Source of the DNA: a virus
Length of the DNA: 64,000 nucleotides
Strand: one strand, 5' to 3'
Virus record (IMG/VR): IMGVR_UViG_3300018424_005577
Span: 1-64,000 of that record
Made by a program: the position numbers and the translations under genes. Below are positions 16,817 through 25,049 of this stretch, in pieces; positions within the stretch are counted from its first letter, which is position 1, and every line of letters begins with the position of its first letter. The notes beneath the pieces are model-generated. The model ran no database searches, was not told the origin of the DNA, and saw only the letters and a program-made list of their open reading frames with translations.

Positions 16817-17156
16817 CGTCTACTAGTTTCTCTACACTTCTGCTATTTTTTATGTTTTGATATTCTTGATAATATATACGTAGATTCTCGTCATATTTTT
16901 TTGCAATTTCTGCAAGAAAACCTGTAACATCTTCGACTAGAATTGGAATACTGTTATCATCTAGTAAGATTGCATTATTAGTTACATTAGATAATGCAGA
17001 CAAATGACTCATTAATGACGTTTCAATTGTAAATTGCCCGCCCCCATAATAGTATTTTGTGTTTTCTTTAAATTGTTCTAACAATATACGCCTTTGATTA
17101 TTAAGCGTTACCATATAATTTGAAAAATCTAAAGCATTTTTTAACTTTTCATCCAT
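16809..17156 (-). CDS. Unknown small helical protein, first gene of the island operon (115 aa)
   Basis: I do not recognise a function. The N-terminal LKNALDFSNYMVTLNNQRRILLEQF and the C-terminal third (LAEIAKKYDENLRIYYQEYQ) are predicted helical by eye; a YYYGGGQF turn lies between them. A similar N-terminus occurs in small proteins of marine T4-like phages as I recall, without known role. It has a strong AGGAG ribosome-binding site (17163-17167) and is the first gene after a consensus sigma-70 promoter, with a leader of only about 16 bases. Being first, it is likely expressed early and well. Confidence 0.72.
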   Translation of the reverse strand: MDEKLKNALDFSNYMVTLNNQRRILLEQFKENTKYYYGGGQFTIETSLMSHLSALSNVTNNAILLDDNSIPILVEDVTGFLAEIAKKYDENLRIYYQEYQNIKNSRSVEKLVDDE

Positions 17157-17172
17157 AAGATACTCCTGTATT

Positions 17173-17187
17173 GTGTATATTATACAC
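17173..17187. promoter_or_regulatory. Perfect palindrome over the -10 box (candidate operator)
   Basis: GTGTATA and TATACAC form a perfect 7-base inverted repeat around a single central base. The dyad covers the -10 hexamer (17179-17184) and the predicted transcription start of the island operon. A DNA-binding dimer here would block the promoter; it could also just be a chance AT-rich dyad. Confidence 0.4.
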
Positions 17188-17207
17188 GAATATCAGTACT
17201 ATGTCAA
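17179..17207 (-). promoter_or_regulatory. Consensus sigma-70 promoter of the 17-gene island operon
   Basis: On the minus strand TTGACA (17207-17202), exactly 17 bases, TATAAT (17184-17179). Both hexamers are perfect. The -35 box lies four bases past the stop codon of the structural gene ending at 17212. The start of transcription is expected near 17172 and an AGGAG site follows before the ATG at 17156. Confidence 0.85.
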
Positions 17208-17211
17208 GTAA

Positions 17212-18315
17212 TTATTCGAAAGTATTTGGATTTGCGAATGTAGGATACGGCAAAGTAAAGCGTCTTGTAGTGCCGTCTGTTTCAAAATCTAATGATCTAG
17301 GACGTCTTGCACCATAATCAAACAAAATATTTGCTGTCACTGGCTCAGTTACACCAGGTTCGATACTTCCTTTTGCACCAGCATCAAGGTTACTTTCTGG
17401 ACCGTCATCTACTAGTGTTAGTTTAAATCTTAAACGTCTTGTAAGTGATGATTCTATTCTAGCTTCTATTGTCCAATAACTATCACCATAGGTGCTTGCA
17501 CTTGCATCTCTTCTAAAAATAGTCTGGAAAGTTGTTGTTAATTGCCTTTGGCCTATTGCGCCATCTGGATAAGTAACTCCAGTGCTTTGGCCATCAATTG
17601 TTGTATAGTTATAACCAAATGCTATTGTACCGGGATTTTCAACCATTGACTGCCAACCTTGATTTCTTAGTACAGCCTTATTATTTGTTGCTGTAGTATC
17701 GCTTACGTTTTCAACTGTTCCTTCAATTAATATCTGTCCACCGGCATTAAAAAAATGACGTAGTGCATCATCACTAGAAAAAGTCACAGTAAATTCTGAA
17801 TCAATAGTACCATTAAAACTAGTTGTTCTTGCATCACCTCCGGGAACAATAGCACCATCTGACACTGTTTCTGCAACTGCGACTGTATCCTTGCCTGCTT
17901 CTAAGGCAGTCATAATTGTTAAGTAATCATTAAAACCCTGAGTATTATCTATGTTACTTAATGAGTAATCAATATTTCCGTCATTGTCTGCATCTTCATC
18001 ACTAAATGCTGGCAGATCGGATGTAGAAACATCGGCTCCTATCAAATCTCCGGTAGCTAATTGTGTTAGTCCTAAATTTGAGCCGTTTTGATGCTTGTAA
18101 GCACGGTCCATGTCGTCCCATAGCTCTTGCATTCTTTCGTGATCAACAATATCTCCGTCGCTACTAGGACCAGGTCCTGCGACTTGTCCGCTAGTGACTG
18201 TTTGTCCATAACCAGTGTTTTCGATTGCACTACCTGTACCTAAAATTTGTTCAATACGGTTTTGTAGTGTATTGTAATCTGACGCTGTTATGATTGCCTG
18301 CGGTAATACTGCCAT
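17212..18315 (-). CDS. Virion structural protein, fibre/appendage type (367 aa)
   Basis: The N-terminus LPQAIITASDYNTLQNRIEQILG, then a short helical segment (HERMQELWDDMDRAYKHQ), a DADNDGNIDYS acidic loop and a long beta-rich C-terminal half ending in an SLDFETDGTTRRFTLP strand. This matches virion structural proteins next to fibre genes in marine T4-like phages; I do not know a defined role. It is the last gene of the structural module and has its own late-type promoter 28 bases upstream of ATG 18315. No enzymatic motif is seen. Confidence 0.62.
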   Translation of the reverse strand: MAVLPQAIITASDYNTLQNRIEQILGTGSAIENTGYGQTVTSGQVAGPGPSSDGDIVDHERMQELWDDMDRAYKHQNGSNLGLTQLATGDLIGADVSTSDLPAFSDEDADNDGNIDYSLSNIDNTQGFNDYLTIMTALEAGKDTVAVAETVSDGAIVPGGDARTTSFNGTIDSEFTVTFSSDDALRHFFNAGGQILIEGTVENVSDTTATNNKAVLRNQGWQSMVENPGTIAFGYNYTTIDGQSTGVTYPDGAIGQRQLTTTFQTIFRRDASASTYGDSYWTIEARIESSLTRRLRFKLTLVDDGPESNLDAGAKGSIEPGVTEPVTANILFDYGARRPRSLDFETDGTTRRFTLPYPTFANPNTFE

Positions 18316-18343
18316 ATCTTATGTTCCTTATTAAGTACGTAGT

Positions 18344-18351
18344 TATTTATA
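18344..18351 (-). promoter_or_regulatory. T4-type late promoter (TATAAATA)
   Basis: TATAAATA on the minus strand, 28 bases before the ATG at 18315, identical to the T4 late -10 consensus. It overlaps the stop codon of the upstream gene (18347-18349). Confidence 0.65.
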
Positions 18352-19861
18352 CCTTTAAAACGCACTCTATTAATTTTTCTGATTCCTCATTACTAGATTC
18401 TAGAGCAATACCAACTAATCCTGTTGACGCAATAGTTGTGCATACACCGTCTTGCCAGGCATATACTGGTTGTCCTTTAGATACTGGTCCACTAACACGC
18501 ACCGGAACACGACCTTTTAGTCCTAAAATTTGACCTTCGGCTTCTGCATTCATCAAATAAGCAGGCTTATCTGAAATAACTCCTATGCACATACAACTAG
18601 TACCAGCCGCTGTAGCTTCTTGTTTGCCGCCAACACACATTGCTGTGCCTACGGGGTATTCTTGATCTGTTAAATATTTTTCTGCTAAGTCAGCATAACG
18701 AGCAGTTAGTGCTGTACCAATAAATAGGTTTGCTTTTAAGTCACCCGAATTATCTCTTACAGCAATAGTATTCGCATTTGCTTCTATATCGCCTTGTCTA
18801 TTATTACCATTTACAACTAATGCTGTAGATTTTTCTGCAAGTCCAGTAAAATTATTTGCAAATATTTCATTAAATGGGAAGTTTGCACTACCAATAGCAA
18901 CTGTTTCGCTTACATATGCGTTTTCGTCTGTTTCTTCTATGTTTGTAACACCTGGAAGAAGTGCATCTGGTGTAATTCTTACAGTATTTTTAAGTGTTCC
19001 TGCGGCTGGCTTAGCTGATAAAAATATTGAATTACCAATTGTGTTTGCTATTGCTATTTTGTTGTCAGTTCCTGTAGGTACAAAAACTTGTAAGTCGTTA
19101 GAATCACCTACAGTAAAACCATCGTCTTTAAACTGAACTACATTTTCAAAGATAGTAGCCTGTCCTACAATAGATGTTACATATTGACTTGCATCTATGC
19201 CATTTAATTTTAACGCATTTGATGATGTACCCCAAAAGATATGTTCTGAGGTTGTTGTTCCGCCAGTCGATGCTTGAGTATTAACTAAAGTAATACCTCT
19301 TTTTACAATGTCAAAACCTGGAATTACATTTTCAGCATCTGTATTATCAATAGTAAATGCATCATTAGATATAATATGTACTACTGTATCATTAACTACA
19401 GAAGTAATAATACTGTGCGAAACTCCTAAGTTGTCACGTATTGAACGTGATTGCATCTGTGTAACGCCTTCGCCAGCATCCTGAGGTCCAATTAAAACCC
19501 AATCTGTTCCATTATAAGCATATAGCTGTTCGTTAGTTGTATCCCACCAAAAATCGCCTTCTGTTAGACCAGCAGGAGCAGTACCTGTAGTTTCTGCGCC
19601 ACCTGTTGTTCGCCATTTTGAACCATCAAAAAACTTTAATTTAGCTAGGGAAGAATCGAACCAAATTTGTCCACTTATTGCTCTAGGAGGAGGATTTGCT
19701 CCTGCAAAGTTTTCTAGTAGGAATAAAAAGTTTTCATTGTGTATTTCACCATACCCTGCGTAGTTTTTACCGACAAAATTCAAATCGGTAGTTTGATCGA
19801 TAGTACCGTCTTCAACTACAGTGAGTAATGTTTTATTATATCTATCTATTTGGTAAGCCAT
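18347..19861 (-). CDS. Fibre-like protein with peptidase-G2-like C-terminus (504 aa)
   Basis: First of four paralogues with a shared N-terminal domain of about 130 residues: (V/I)EDGTID, (V/I)GKNYAGYGE, NENFLFLLENFA, GQIWFDSS, DGSKWRT, GDFWWDT, YNGTDWVLIGP. The middle is beta-rich. From about residue 387 the sequence ARYADLAEKYL-x-x-QEYPVGTAM and the following beta strands resemble the C-terminal peptidase-G2/chaperone-like domains found at ends of phage fibres, which in some families self-cleave after trimer folding. Cleavage here is not shown. A late-type promoter lies 25 bases upstream. Likely a tail-fibre or whisker component. Confidence 0.72.
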   Translation of the reverse strand: MAYQIDRYNKTLLTVVEDGTIDQTTDLNFVGKNYAGYGEIHNENFLFLLENFAGANPPPRAISGQIWFDSSLAKLKFFDGSKWRTTGGAETTGTAPAGLTEGDFWWDTTNEQLYAYNGTDWVLIGPQDAGEGVTQMQSRSIRDNLGVSHSIITSVVNDTVVHIISNDAFTIDNTDAENVIPGFDIVKRGITLVNTQASTGGTTTSEHIFWGTSSNALKLNGIDASQYVTSIVGQATIFENVVQFKDDGFTVGDSNDLQVFVPTGTDNKIAIANTIGNSIFLSAKPAAGTLKNTVRITPDALLPGVTNIEETDENAYVSETVAIGSANFPFNEIFANNFTGLAEKSTALVVNGNNRQGDIEANANTIAVRDNSGDLKANLFIGTALTARYADLAEKYLTDQEYPVGTAMCVGGKQEATAAGTSCMCIGVISDKPAYLMNAEAEGQILGLKGRVPVRVSGPVSKGQPVYAWQDGVCTTIASTGLVGIALESSNEESEKLIECVLKV

Positions 19862-19886
19862 GTTGTTCGATTCCTATTAACTACTG

Positions 19887-19894
19887 TATTTATT
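19887..19894 (-). promoter_or_regulatory. T4-type late promoter (AATAAATA)
   Basis: AATAAATA followed by CAG on the minus strand, 25 bases before the ATG at 19861. Confidence 0.55.
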
Positions 19895-19906
19895 CCTATT
19901 TTCAAT

Positions 19907-20365
19907 TTATTGTAATTGCATCAAACAAGCCCAGCTTCTTGTACTACTTGCTATGTCAACTTTGTGTATTTGTTTTAGACTAAATTTTATACCTTCGCCT
20001 TTTTGCAAAGTTACTGTTTGTCCTGCAACTGTAATTGAATTGTTGTTTACTAAAGAATATGCTACAACAGTTCCCGAGTCTGGCTTATCTACCCAATAGT
20101 CCATTTCATCTAAAAATCCTGTATTTCCTGGAAATTCTAAAAACCAACCAACTATTGCAGTAGACATATGATCATTTAACAAAGTTTTAAAATTATTCCT
20201 TTGTTCTAATGACCAGTCATGCCATTTTGATGTACTGTATACACTTAACTTGTCTAAGCCGTTAGTGCCTATTCTTACATTGTTAGAAGAAAATGCAACA
20301 TCAGCTTTAATATTAATTAAAGAATCTACAGTAGCATTATCTAATTGTTCTAGTGTTTCATGCAT
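19907..20365 (-). CDS. Unknown protein with cupin-like C-terminal beta region (152 aa)
   Basis: I do not recognise this protein. The N-terminal half is helical with a KWHDWSLEQRNNF segment. The C-terminal half has short strands, GTVVAYSLVNNNSI, GQTVTLQKGEGIKF and IHKVDIASS, suggesting a beta-sandwich or cupin-like fold, but no complete metal triad is visible. It follows a 2OG-dioxygenase gene by 7 bases within the fibre cluster, so it may be an accessory factor of virion decoration or simply a small virion protein. Confidence 0.62.
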   Translation of the reverse strand: MHETLEQLDNATVDSLINIKADVAFSSNNVRIGTNGLDKLSVYSTSKWHDWSLEQRNNFKTLLNDHMSTAIVGWFLEFPGNTGFLDEMDYWVDKPDSGTVVAYSLVNNNSITVAGQTVTLQKGEGIKFSLKQIHKVDIASSTRSWACLMQLQ

Positions 20366-20372
20366 ATTTTTC

Positions 20373-20852
20373 TCACTCGTACAAATAAACTAAAGAGTAT
20401 CTTAATTTTTTAGCAGGAGGAACAGAATGTATAGGTCCTATCCCTTCAATAAGCACTCCTTGTCCTATTTTGTCTTCTACAAATTTATCTTCCTCGTCAA
20501 TATATAGACCATCTCCGCTTTCTTGTAAACTTATAACTAAGTTTCTTCTAAAATCGTGTTTGTCTTTGTGCTGGCCTATATAATCTCCTATTTTATATCT
20601 GTTAACTGCTAAATCAGCTAACTTAAAATCTTCGTATACAGGAGCAATTTCTTTTAATTGTTCCTTCATTTCTTTTTTCATTTGCATATGGTTACAATAA
20701 TCGTAAGCACATGTAGAATTATTAATAGCTCTACCCGGCTGTAATTTAGTTCTTCTAATCCACCTAGGCTCTTCGATAGATTCAATGAGTTTATAGACAG
20801 ATTCTACTGTGTCTTTATCAAAAACCTCATAAATCACTAAATTGTCCTTCAT
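20373..20852 (-). CDS. 2OG-Fe(II) dioxygenase, prolyl-hydroxylase-like (159 aa)
   Basis: Complete P4H-type active site: NRYKIGDYIGQHKD with the HxD pair at residues 95-97, the distal histidine in GPIHSV (142) and the 2-oxoglutarate-binding arginine in KLRYSLVY (151). Such enzymes hydroxylate protein side chains or small molecules using iron, O2 and 2-oxoglutarate, and are frequent in marine T4-like phages. I chose ATG 20852, which gives the usual short N-terminus (MKDNLVIYEVF) and a 26-base overlap with the upstream gene; ATG 20873 or TTG 20885 would add 7 or 11 residues. Its position among fibre genes makes fibre hydroxylation plausible (inference). Confidence 0.82.
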   Translation of the reverse strand: MKDNLVIYEVFDKDTVESVYKLIESIEEPRWIRRTKLQPGRAINNSTCAYDYCNHMQMKKEMKEQLKEIAPVYEDFKLADLAVNRYKIGDYIGQHKDKHDFRRNLVISLQESGDGLYIDEEDKFVEDKIGQGVLIEGIGPIHSVPPAKKLRYSLVYLYE

Positions 20853-21345
20853 AAGCCTGTATACTACCTTCATATTTTGTAGCAATCATTTCATCTAATT
20901 CTTCAGTACTCTTATAATTGTATTCTGTACTGTTAGCATAGAATTGTTTGCGTATTGCATTGGCTCTTTTTATTTCGTTGATATAATCATTCATAATTTT
21001 TATATCAGTTGAATCAACGCCTGCCGCATCGGCTAAACGCTCTATTGTATTGCCAATTATTGTTAATTGCTTTTCTATTGGATATTCTTTTACAATTTTA
21101 TTCCTAGCAAGTTCATTGAGCATATCTTCGTTTATTTCTAAAGGTTGCTCGTGTATATTTACTATAGAAAAATTATCGTATGTTCCTACAACTGTTTCGT
21201 TGTCAATATCAATTTCTATTTCTTTGTAAAGGTAATAGTCATGATTTAACAAGGACATGTCTGGGACAGTTCCTAACACCATTGTAAACATATTGTTTAA
21301 CTTATTAAATTGGGCTAACGCTGTAATTCTTGTTATTTCTGTCAT
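20827..21345 (-). CDS. Unknown protein in fibre cluster (172 aa)
   Basis: I do not recognise this protein. ATG 21345 is preceded by an ideal GGAGG site that overlaps the end of the fibre gene upstream. The central part reads as an acidic strand pair (YYLYKEIEIDIDNETVVGTYDNFSI) and the C-terminal half as helices (IEKQLTIIGNTIERLADAAG, IMNDYINEIKRANAIRKQF). It could be a fibre-assembly chaperone, as small helical proteins next to fibre genes often are, but there is no direct evidence. Confidence 0.65.
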   Translation of the reverse strand: MTEITRITALAQFNKLNNMFTMVLGTVPDMSLLNHDYYLYKEIEIDIDNETVVGTYDNFSIVNIHEQPLEINEDMLNELARNKIVKEYPIEKQLTIIGNTIERLADAAGVDSTDIKIMNDYINEIKRANAIRKQFYANSTEYNYKSTEELDEMIATKYEGSIQAYEGQFSDL

Positions 21346-21347
21346 AA

Positions 21348-23159
21348 TTAACCTCCGATGTTAGTCCAAGTATTTGCACCAGTCTTTTTGACTGTACGTC
21401 TATATCTATCACTTATACTTACACTACCACCATTAGAGTTTGCAGGTCTTGTGTAGTTTCTTTCTTCCCAAAATGAAACTCTAGTACCATTAGGATAGTT
21501 TGCATAAGTTGCTTTTACATTACTGAATGTTGTAGCGCCTGCCCAAAGCGGATCACTTTGTGCAACTAAATCGTCTACATATTGTTTTGTAGCGGCATGC
21601 ATGTCACTTGTAGGATCAGCATGTAAAGTAATGTAGCCGCTAACTGCGCCACCAGTTTTTCTATAAAACTGAGTTTGTGCAACGCCGCCGACTGTATTTG
21701 AATCTCTAGCTAACGCGGCTTCGTCTGCAAAGTCTGCCGCTACTGCTTTACCGTCTACTTCTAAAAAATCTACTGCTTGTAATCCATCCAGTGTATCTGC
21801 GTTTAAACCTGAACCAGGGCCGTCATTACCGGCATGCCATATTTCATTGCCCTTCCATTCAAACTTAGCTGTGTCGATATACAATAATTCTGTAAGAGCA
21901 TCACCCGGACTAACACTATCAGCTGTAATAAACAATGCTCCGTCAGTTGCAGGATTGCCATCTCTAAGGTTTATGATTCTACTGTCATTGTTTACAGTTC
22001 CGCTCAGTGACGTTCTTGCACCGCCGTTCTTAAATTCAAAACCTTCGCCTGCATTAATATACAATTCATTTACTGTTAATTTTCCATTAAGGACATCATC
22101 TTCGTCGCTTCTTAAGAACTGTGTAGAATCTATACCATCTAATAGTTCTGCATCTACTGCCTTTGCACTTACTTTAAGAAAATCAGTATGATTGTAACCA
22201 TCTAAAGTATCTGCATCTAATCCAGATCCAGATCCGTGATTACCGCTGTGCCAAATAGTATTTCCAAGATAAGTTAATCCTAATGTATTAGCACTTGGAT
22301 TAATTTTTAAAGTTTCTGTGTTACCTGCTAAAAATATTGTATTATCTGTACTTCTGTTTTGTAAAACTAATTTTTGTTCAGCATCATAACCTTTAATGTA
22401 TATGTCACCTGCTACCCAATTTATTCCAGTGCCAGAAGTAGATAATGTAAATTCTCCGGTTAGAGCAGTGTTTTGATCACTTCTTAAAAATTGTGTGTTA
22501 TTTAATCCGTCTAACAATTCAGCATTTGTTGCTGTTCCCCAAAACCAAGTTTCAGCAGGATCAGTTATTCCATCTGCAGATTGTGAATCAGCAAGTGTTA
22601 TACCTTTTCTAATAATTGTGTAACCAGTAATAGGATTAGAAGCATTTAACGTGAATTCATCATCGCTTATAACAAACATTACTACATCGTCAACTACTGC
22701 TTTTATAATTGCATGTTCTGTGCCTATTGTATCTAATACTAAAGCACTTACCATACGTGTAGTGTTTGGTCCTGCCTTTTCTGGTCCTATTAGCTCTAAC
22801 GCTGTACCGTTATAAGCATACCATTGCTTTTTATCCGAATCCCACCATGCATCACCTTCTTGCAAATTAGTTGGTGCAGTGTCAGATACTTGGGTAACAC
22901 CCAATGTTCTCCATATACTATTATCGTAAACTTTAATTTTTTTAGAACCGCTATCGTACCAAAGCTGACCGCTTAAAGGTTTGCTAGGAGGATTGCCTCC
23001 TGCAAAATTTTCTAGCAAGTATAAGAAATTTTCGTTTTGTATTTCGCCATAACCGGCAAAGTTTTTACCAATGAACTGTAGTTCAGTAGTTCTATCTATT
23101 GTACCATCTTCTATAACTGCTAGAAGTGTTCTATCAAATCTATTAATTGAATACGACAT
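21348..23159 (-). CDS. Fibre-like protein with LDADTLDG repeats (603 aa)
   Basis: Second paralogue of the fibre-like set, with the same N-terminal domain (FIGKNFAGYGE, NENFLYLLENFAGG, GQLWYDS, WRTLG, GDAWWDS). The shaft contains repeated phage tail-fibre units: HSGNHGSGSGLDADTLDG and HAGNDGPGSGLNADTLDG, plus several AxLLDGIxxTQFLRSD units. The C-terminus ends in a small basic beta domain with SISDRYRRTVKKTG. A late-type promoter sits 21 bases upstream. Probably a trimeric adhesive fibre or its tip; receptor unknown. The stop codon lies inside the ribosome-binding site of the next gene. Confidence 0.75.
   Translation of the reverse strand: MSYSINRFDRTLLAVIEDGTIDRTTELQFIGKNFAGYGEIQNENFLYLLENFAGGNPPSKPLSGQLWYDSGSKKIKVYDNSIWRTLGVTQVSDTAPTNLQEGDAWWDSDKKQWYAYNGTALELIGPEKAGPNTTRMVSALVLDTIGTEHAIIKAVVDDVVMFVISDDEFTLNASNPITGYTIIRKGITLADSQSADGITDPAETWFWGTATNAELLDGLNNTQFLRSDQNTALTGEFTLSTSGTGINWVAGDIYIKGYDAEQKLVLQNRSTDNTIFLAGNTETLKINPSANTLGLTYLGNTIWHSGNHGSGSGLDADTLDGYNHTDFLKVSAKAVDAELLDGIDSTQFLRSDEDDVLNGKLTVNELYINAGEGFEFKNGGARTSLSGTVNNDSRIINLRDGNPATDGALFITADSVSPGDALTELLYIDTAKFEWKGNEIWHAGNDGPGSGLNADTLDGLQAVDFLEVDGKAVAADFADEAALARDSNTVGGVAQTQFYRKTGGAVSGYITLHADPTSDMHAATKQYVDDLVAQSDPLWAGATTFSNVKATYANYPNGTRVSFWEERNYTRPANSNGGSVSISDRYRRTVKKTGANTWTNIGG
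21352..21356 (-). promoter_or_regulatory. Strong ribosome-binding site GGAGG embedded in the previous gene's end
   Basis: GGAGG encodes the last Gly-Gly codons before the fibre gene's TAA and sits 6 bases before ATG 21345. This fixes that start and links translation of the two genes. Confidence 0.6.
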
Positions 23160-23180
23160 GCCTAACCCTATCTATATTGG

Positions 23181-23188
23181 TATTTATC
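23181..23188 (-). promoter_or_regulatory. T4-type late promoter (GATAAATA)
   Basis: GATAAATA followed by CC on the minus strand, 21 bases before ATG 23159. Confidence 0.55.
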
Positions 23189-23192
23189 GGAT

Positions 23193-25049
23193 CTACGTAG
23201 TGCTTACCCAAACCCATGTACCTCCGCTTGTTCTAAATAACATATTACTTCTGTCAGGCACAAAAGATGCAGATCCTGCAACAGGATCAAAGTTAACATC
23301 TTCAACTACCGATACAGCAGAACTGTCATCTGCCATGACACTAATGTAACTCTTGTTCATTGCCCCTTGAACGTCAATACCAGTAACGTTAACATTAGAA
23401 TAAGAAGTACAATGTATTCTTGCTTCGACGCCATCTTCGAAATTAGCTGCCGTTGCAATGTCTTCTAAAATATCTCTTACATCTGTATAAGGATTAGCTA
23501 CTGACGGTACAGTCAATCCAGTAATATCAATTGATAGTGCAAAATTTTGACTTCTTAATTGAGTGTCAACATATGTTTTTGTTGTAGCGTCTTGTGCATT
23601 TGTAGGATTTGCTAGATTTGTAATTTTACTATTTGTTACAGAAATATCGCCCGAAGCATTTATGTTTAACGGTGTGCTTACTGTAATTGTGCTTCCATCA
23701 ATATTAACGTTGTCTACGTCAAGCTCTACAAGTGTGCCTATACTAGTTAATCCATTAGCAGTAGTAACTGTAGACCCCAGTGTAGTTCTACTTAAAACTA
23801 ATTGATCCTCAATCCTATAATCTTTTCCTAGCGGTATGTTTATAGTTTCTGTTAGATCAAAACTTTGAGTAGCATTATCAAAAGTAATTGATTTATCACC
23901 ATCAGTAGATTTCATAATAACGCCGGCACCGTCGATTTGAGCATCAGTGCCCGGTGTACCGCCTTCTACTACTCCTAGTTCTATGTTGATGTCTGCAATT
24001 TGTAAATTATCAATGTTAATATACGTTGTGTTACCGTTTACAGTTAAATTTCCATCAATTATTGCATCGCCAGTTGATCTAAATGTTCCGTCAACATCTA
24101 AAGTATACTCGGGATCATCTCTATAGATACCTACCCTACTAGTTGCACCATCTGCATAAAATGCATTTTCGAATCTGTTTGATGTTCTAGTTCTAATTGT
24201 TATAGCAGTTTCTTTTTGTTGCGTTTCTAAAGAAGTTGTAGTTCCTATAACTTTAAGAGTTGCATATTCTTCTTCCTCAAGTGCAATACCTAAACCTGCT
24301 GGATTTCTAATAATAATACTACCGGTTGTTTCACCATTTTCTGTAGTTGGTAAAAAGTCTGCACTAGTAAATGCATTACCCTGAACATCAACAAGTGAAC
24401 GTGATTTTGCCGCAGTTCCTTGATAAAAGAACGTAGAGTCTACTAAATTAAATCCTTTTAAAAATAACTGTCTTGCAGGAAAAACAACATCGTCAGGATC
24501 ATCGGGGTATCCAGGCATTTTGTTTGTACCGCTTAATCTAAATTCTTCTTTGGTTATAACACCAAATAATGTTCCGCCTATCCAAATTTTAAGAACAACA
24601 CGCTCTCTGGCAGAAATATCAATGACAGAAACAACTTCAAATCCTGTTTGCCCTTGGCCTGAATCATAATCTGGTCCTACTAGAACAAGATCAGTTCCGT
24701 CAAAGAAATACATTTTGTTATTTGCGTTGTCTATCCATATATCGCCTGCAACCATGTCTGGTCTAGTAGCAGATACAATCGGTCCTCCCGAAGTTCTAAA
24801 ACTAGTACCATCATATAGTCTAAGTCTTTGCGAACTTGTATCATACCAAAGCTGTCCTACTAATGGATTGCTAGGCGCACCGGTTGATGCAAAATTTTCT
24901 AGAATTTTAATAAAGTTTTCGTTTACTGCTTCACCGAACCCTTTAAAATTTCTACCAATAAGAGTTACATCAGTTGTAGTAGTATCTATCTGTCCGTCTG
25001 CTAGTTCTACTAGTAATTCGCCATCAGTTTTATTTAATTTGTAACTCAT
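23193..25049 (-). CDS. Fibre-like protein (618 aa)
   Basis: Third paralogue: LIGRNFKGFGEAVNENFIKILENFA, GQLWYDTS, GDIWIDN and LVLVGPD repeat the shared N-terminal domain (about residues 1-130). The shaft contains GNLTVNGNTTYI and IADINIELG, the strand pattern of phage neck-appendage and long-fibre proteins, and an ATTKTYVDTQL unit typical of fibre repeats. The C-terminus is a beta-rich domain ending at a Trp-Val-Trp-Val strand. ATG 25049 overlaps the upstream stop by one base (TAATG), so it is translationally coupled and probably stoichiometric with its upstream partner. Confidence 0.72.
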   Translation of the reverse strand: MSYKLNKTDGELLVELADGQIDTTTTDVTLIGRNFKGFGEAVNENFIKILENFASTGAPSNPLVGQLWYDTSSQRLRLYDGTSFRTSGGPIVSATRPDMVAGDIWIDNANNKMYFFDGTDLVLVGPDYDSGQGQTGFEVVSVIDISARERVVLKIWIGGTLFGVITKEEFRLSGTNKMPGYPDDPDDVVFPARQLFLKGFNLVDSTFFYQGTAAKSRSLVDVQGNAFTSADFLPTTENGETTGSIIIRNPAGLGIALEEEEYATLKVIGTTTSLETQQKETAITIRTRTSNRFENAFYADGATSRVGIYRDDPEYTLDVDGTFRSTGDAIIDGNLTVNGNTTYINIDNLQIADINIELGVVEGGTPGTDAQIDGAGVIMKSTDGDKSITFDNATQSFDLTETINIPLGKDYRIEDQLVLSRTTLGSTVTTANGLTSIGTLVELDVDNVNIDGSTITVSTPLNINASGDISVTNSKITNLANPTNAQDATTKTYVDTQLRSQNFALSIDITGLTVPSVANPYTDVRDILEDIATAANFEDGVEARIHCTSYSNVNVTGIDVQGAMNKSYISVMADDSSAVSVVEDVNFDPVAGSASFVPDRSNMLFRTSGGTWVWVSTT

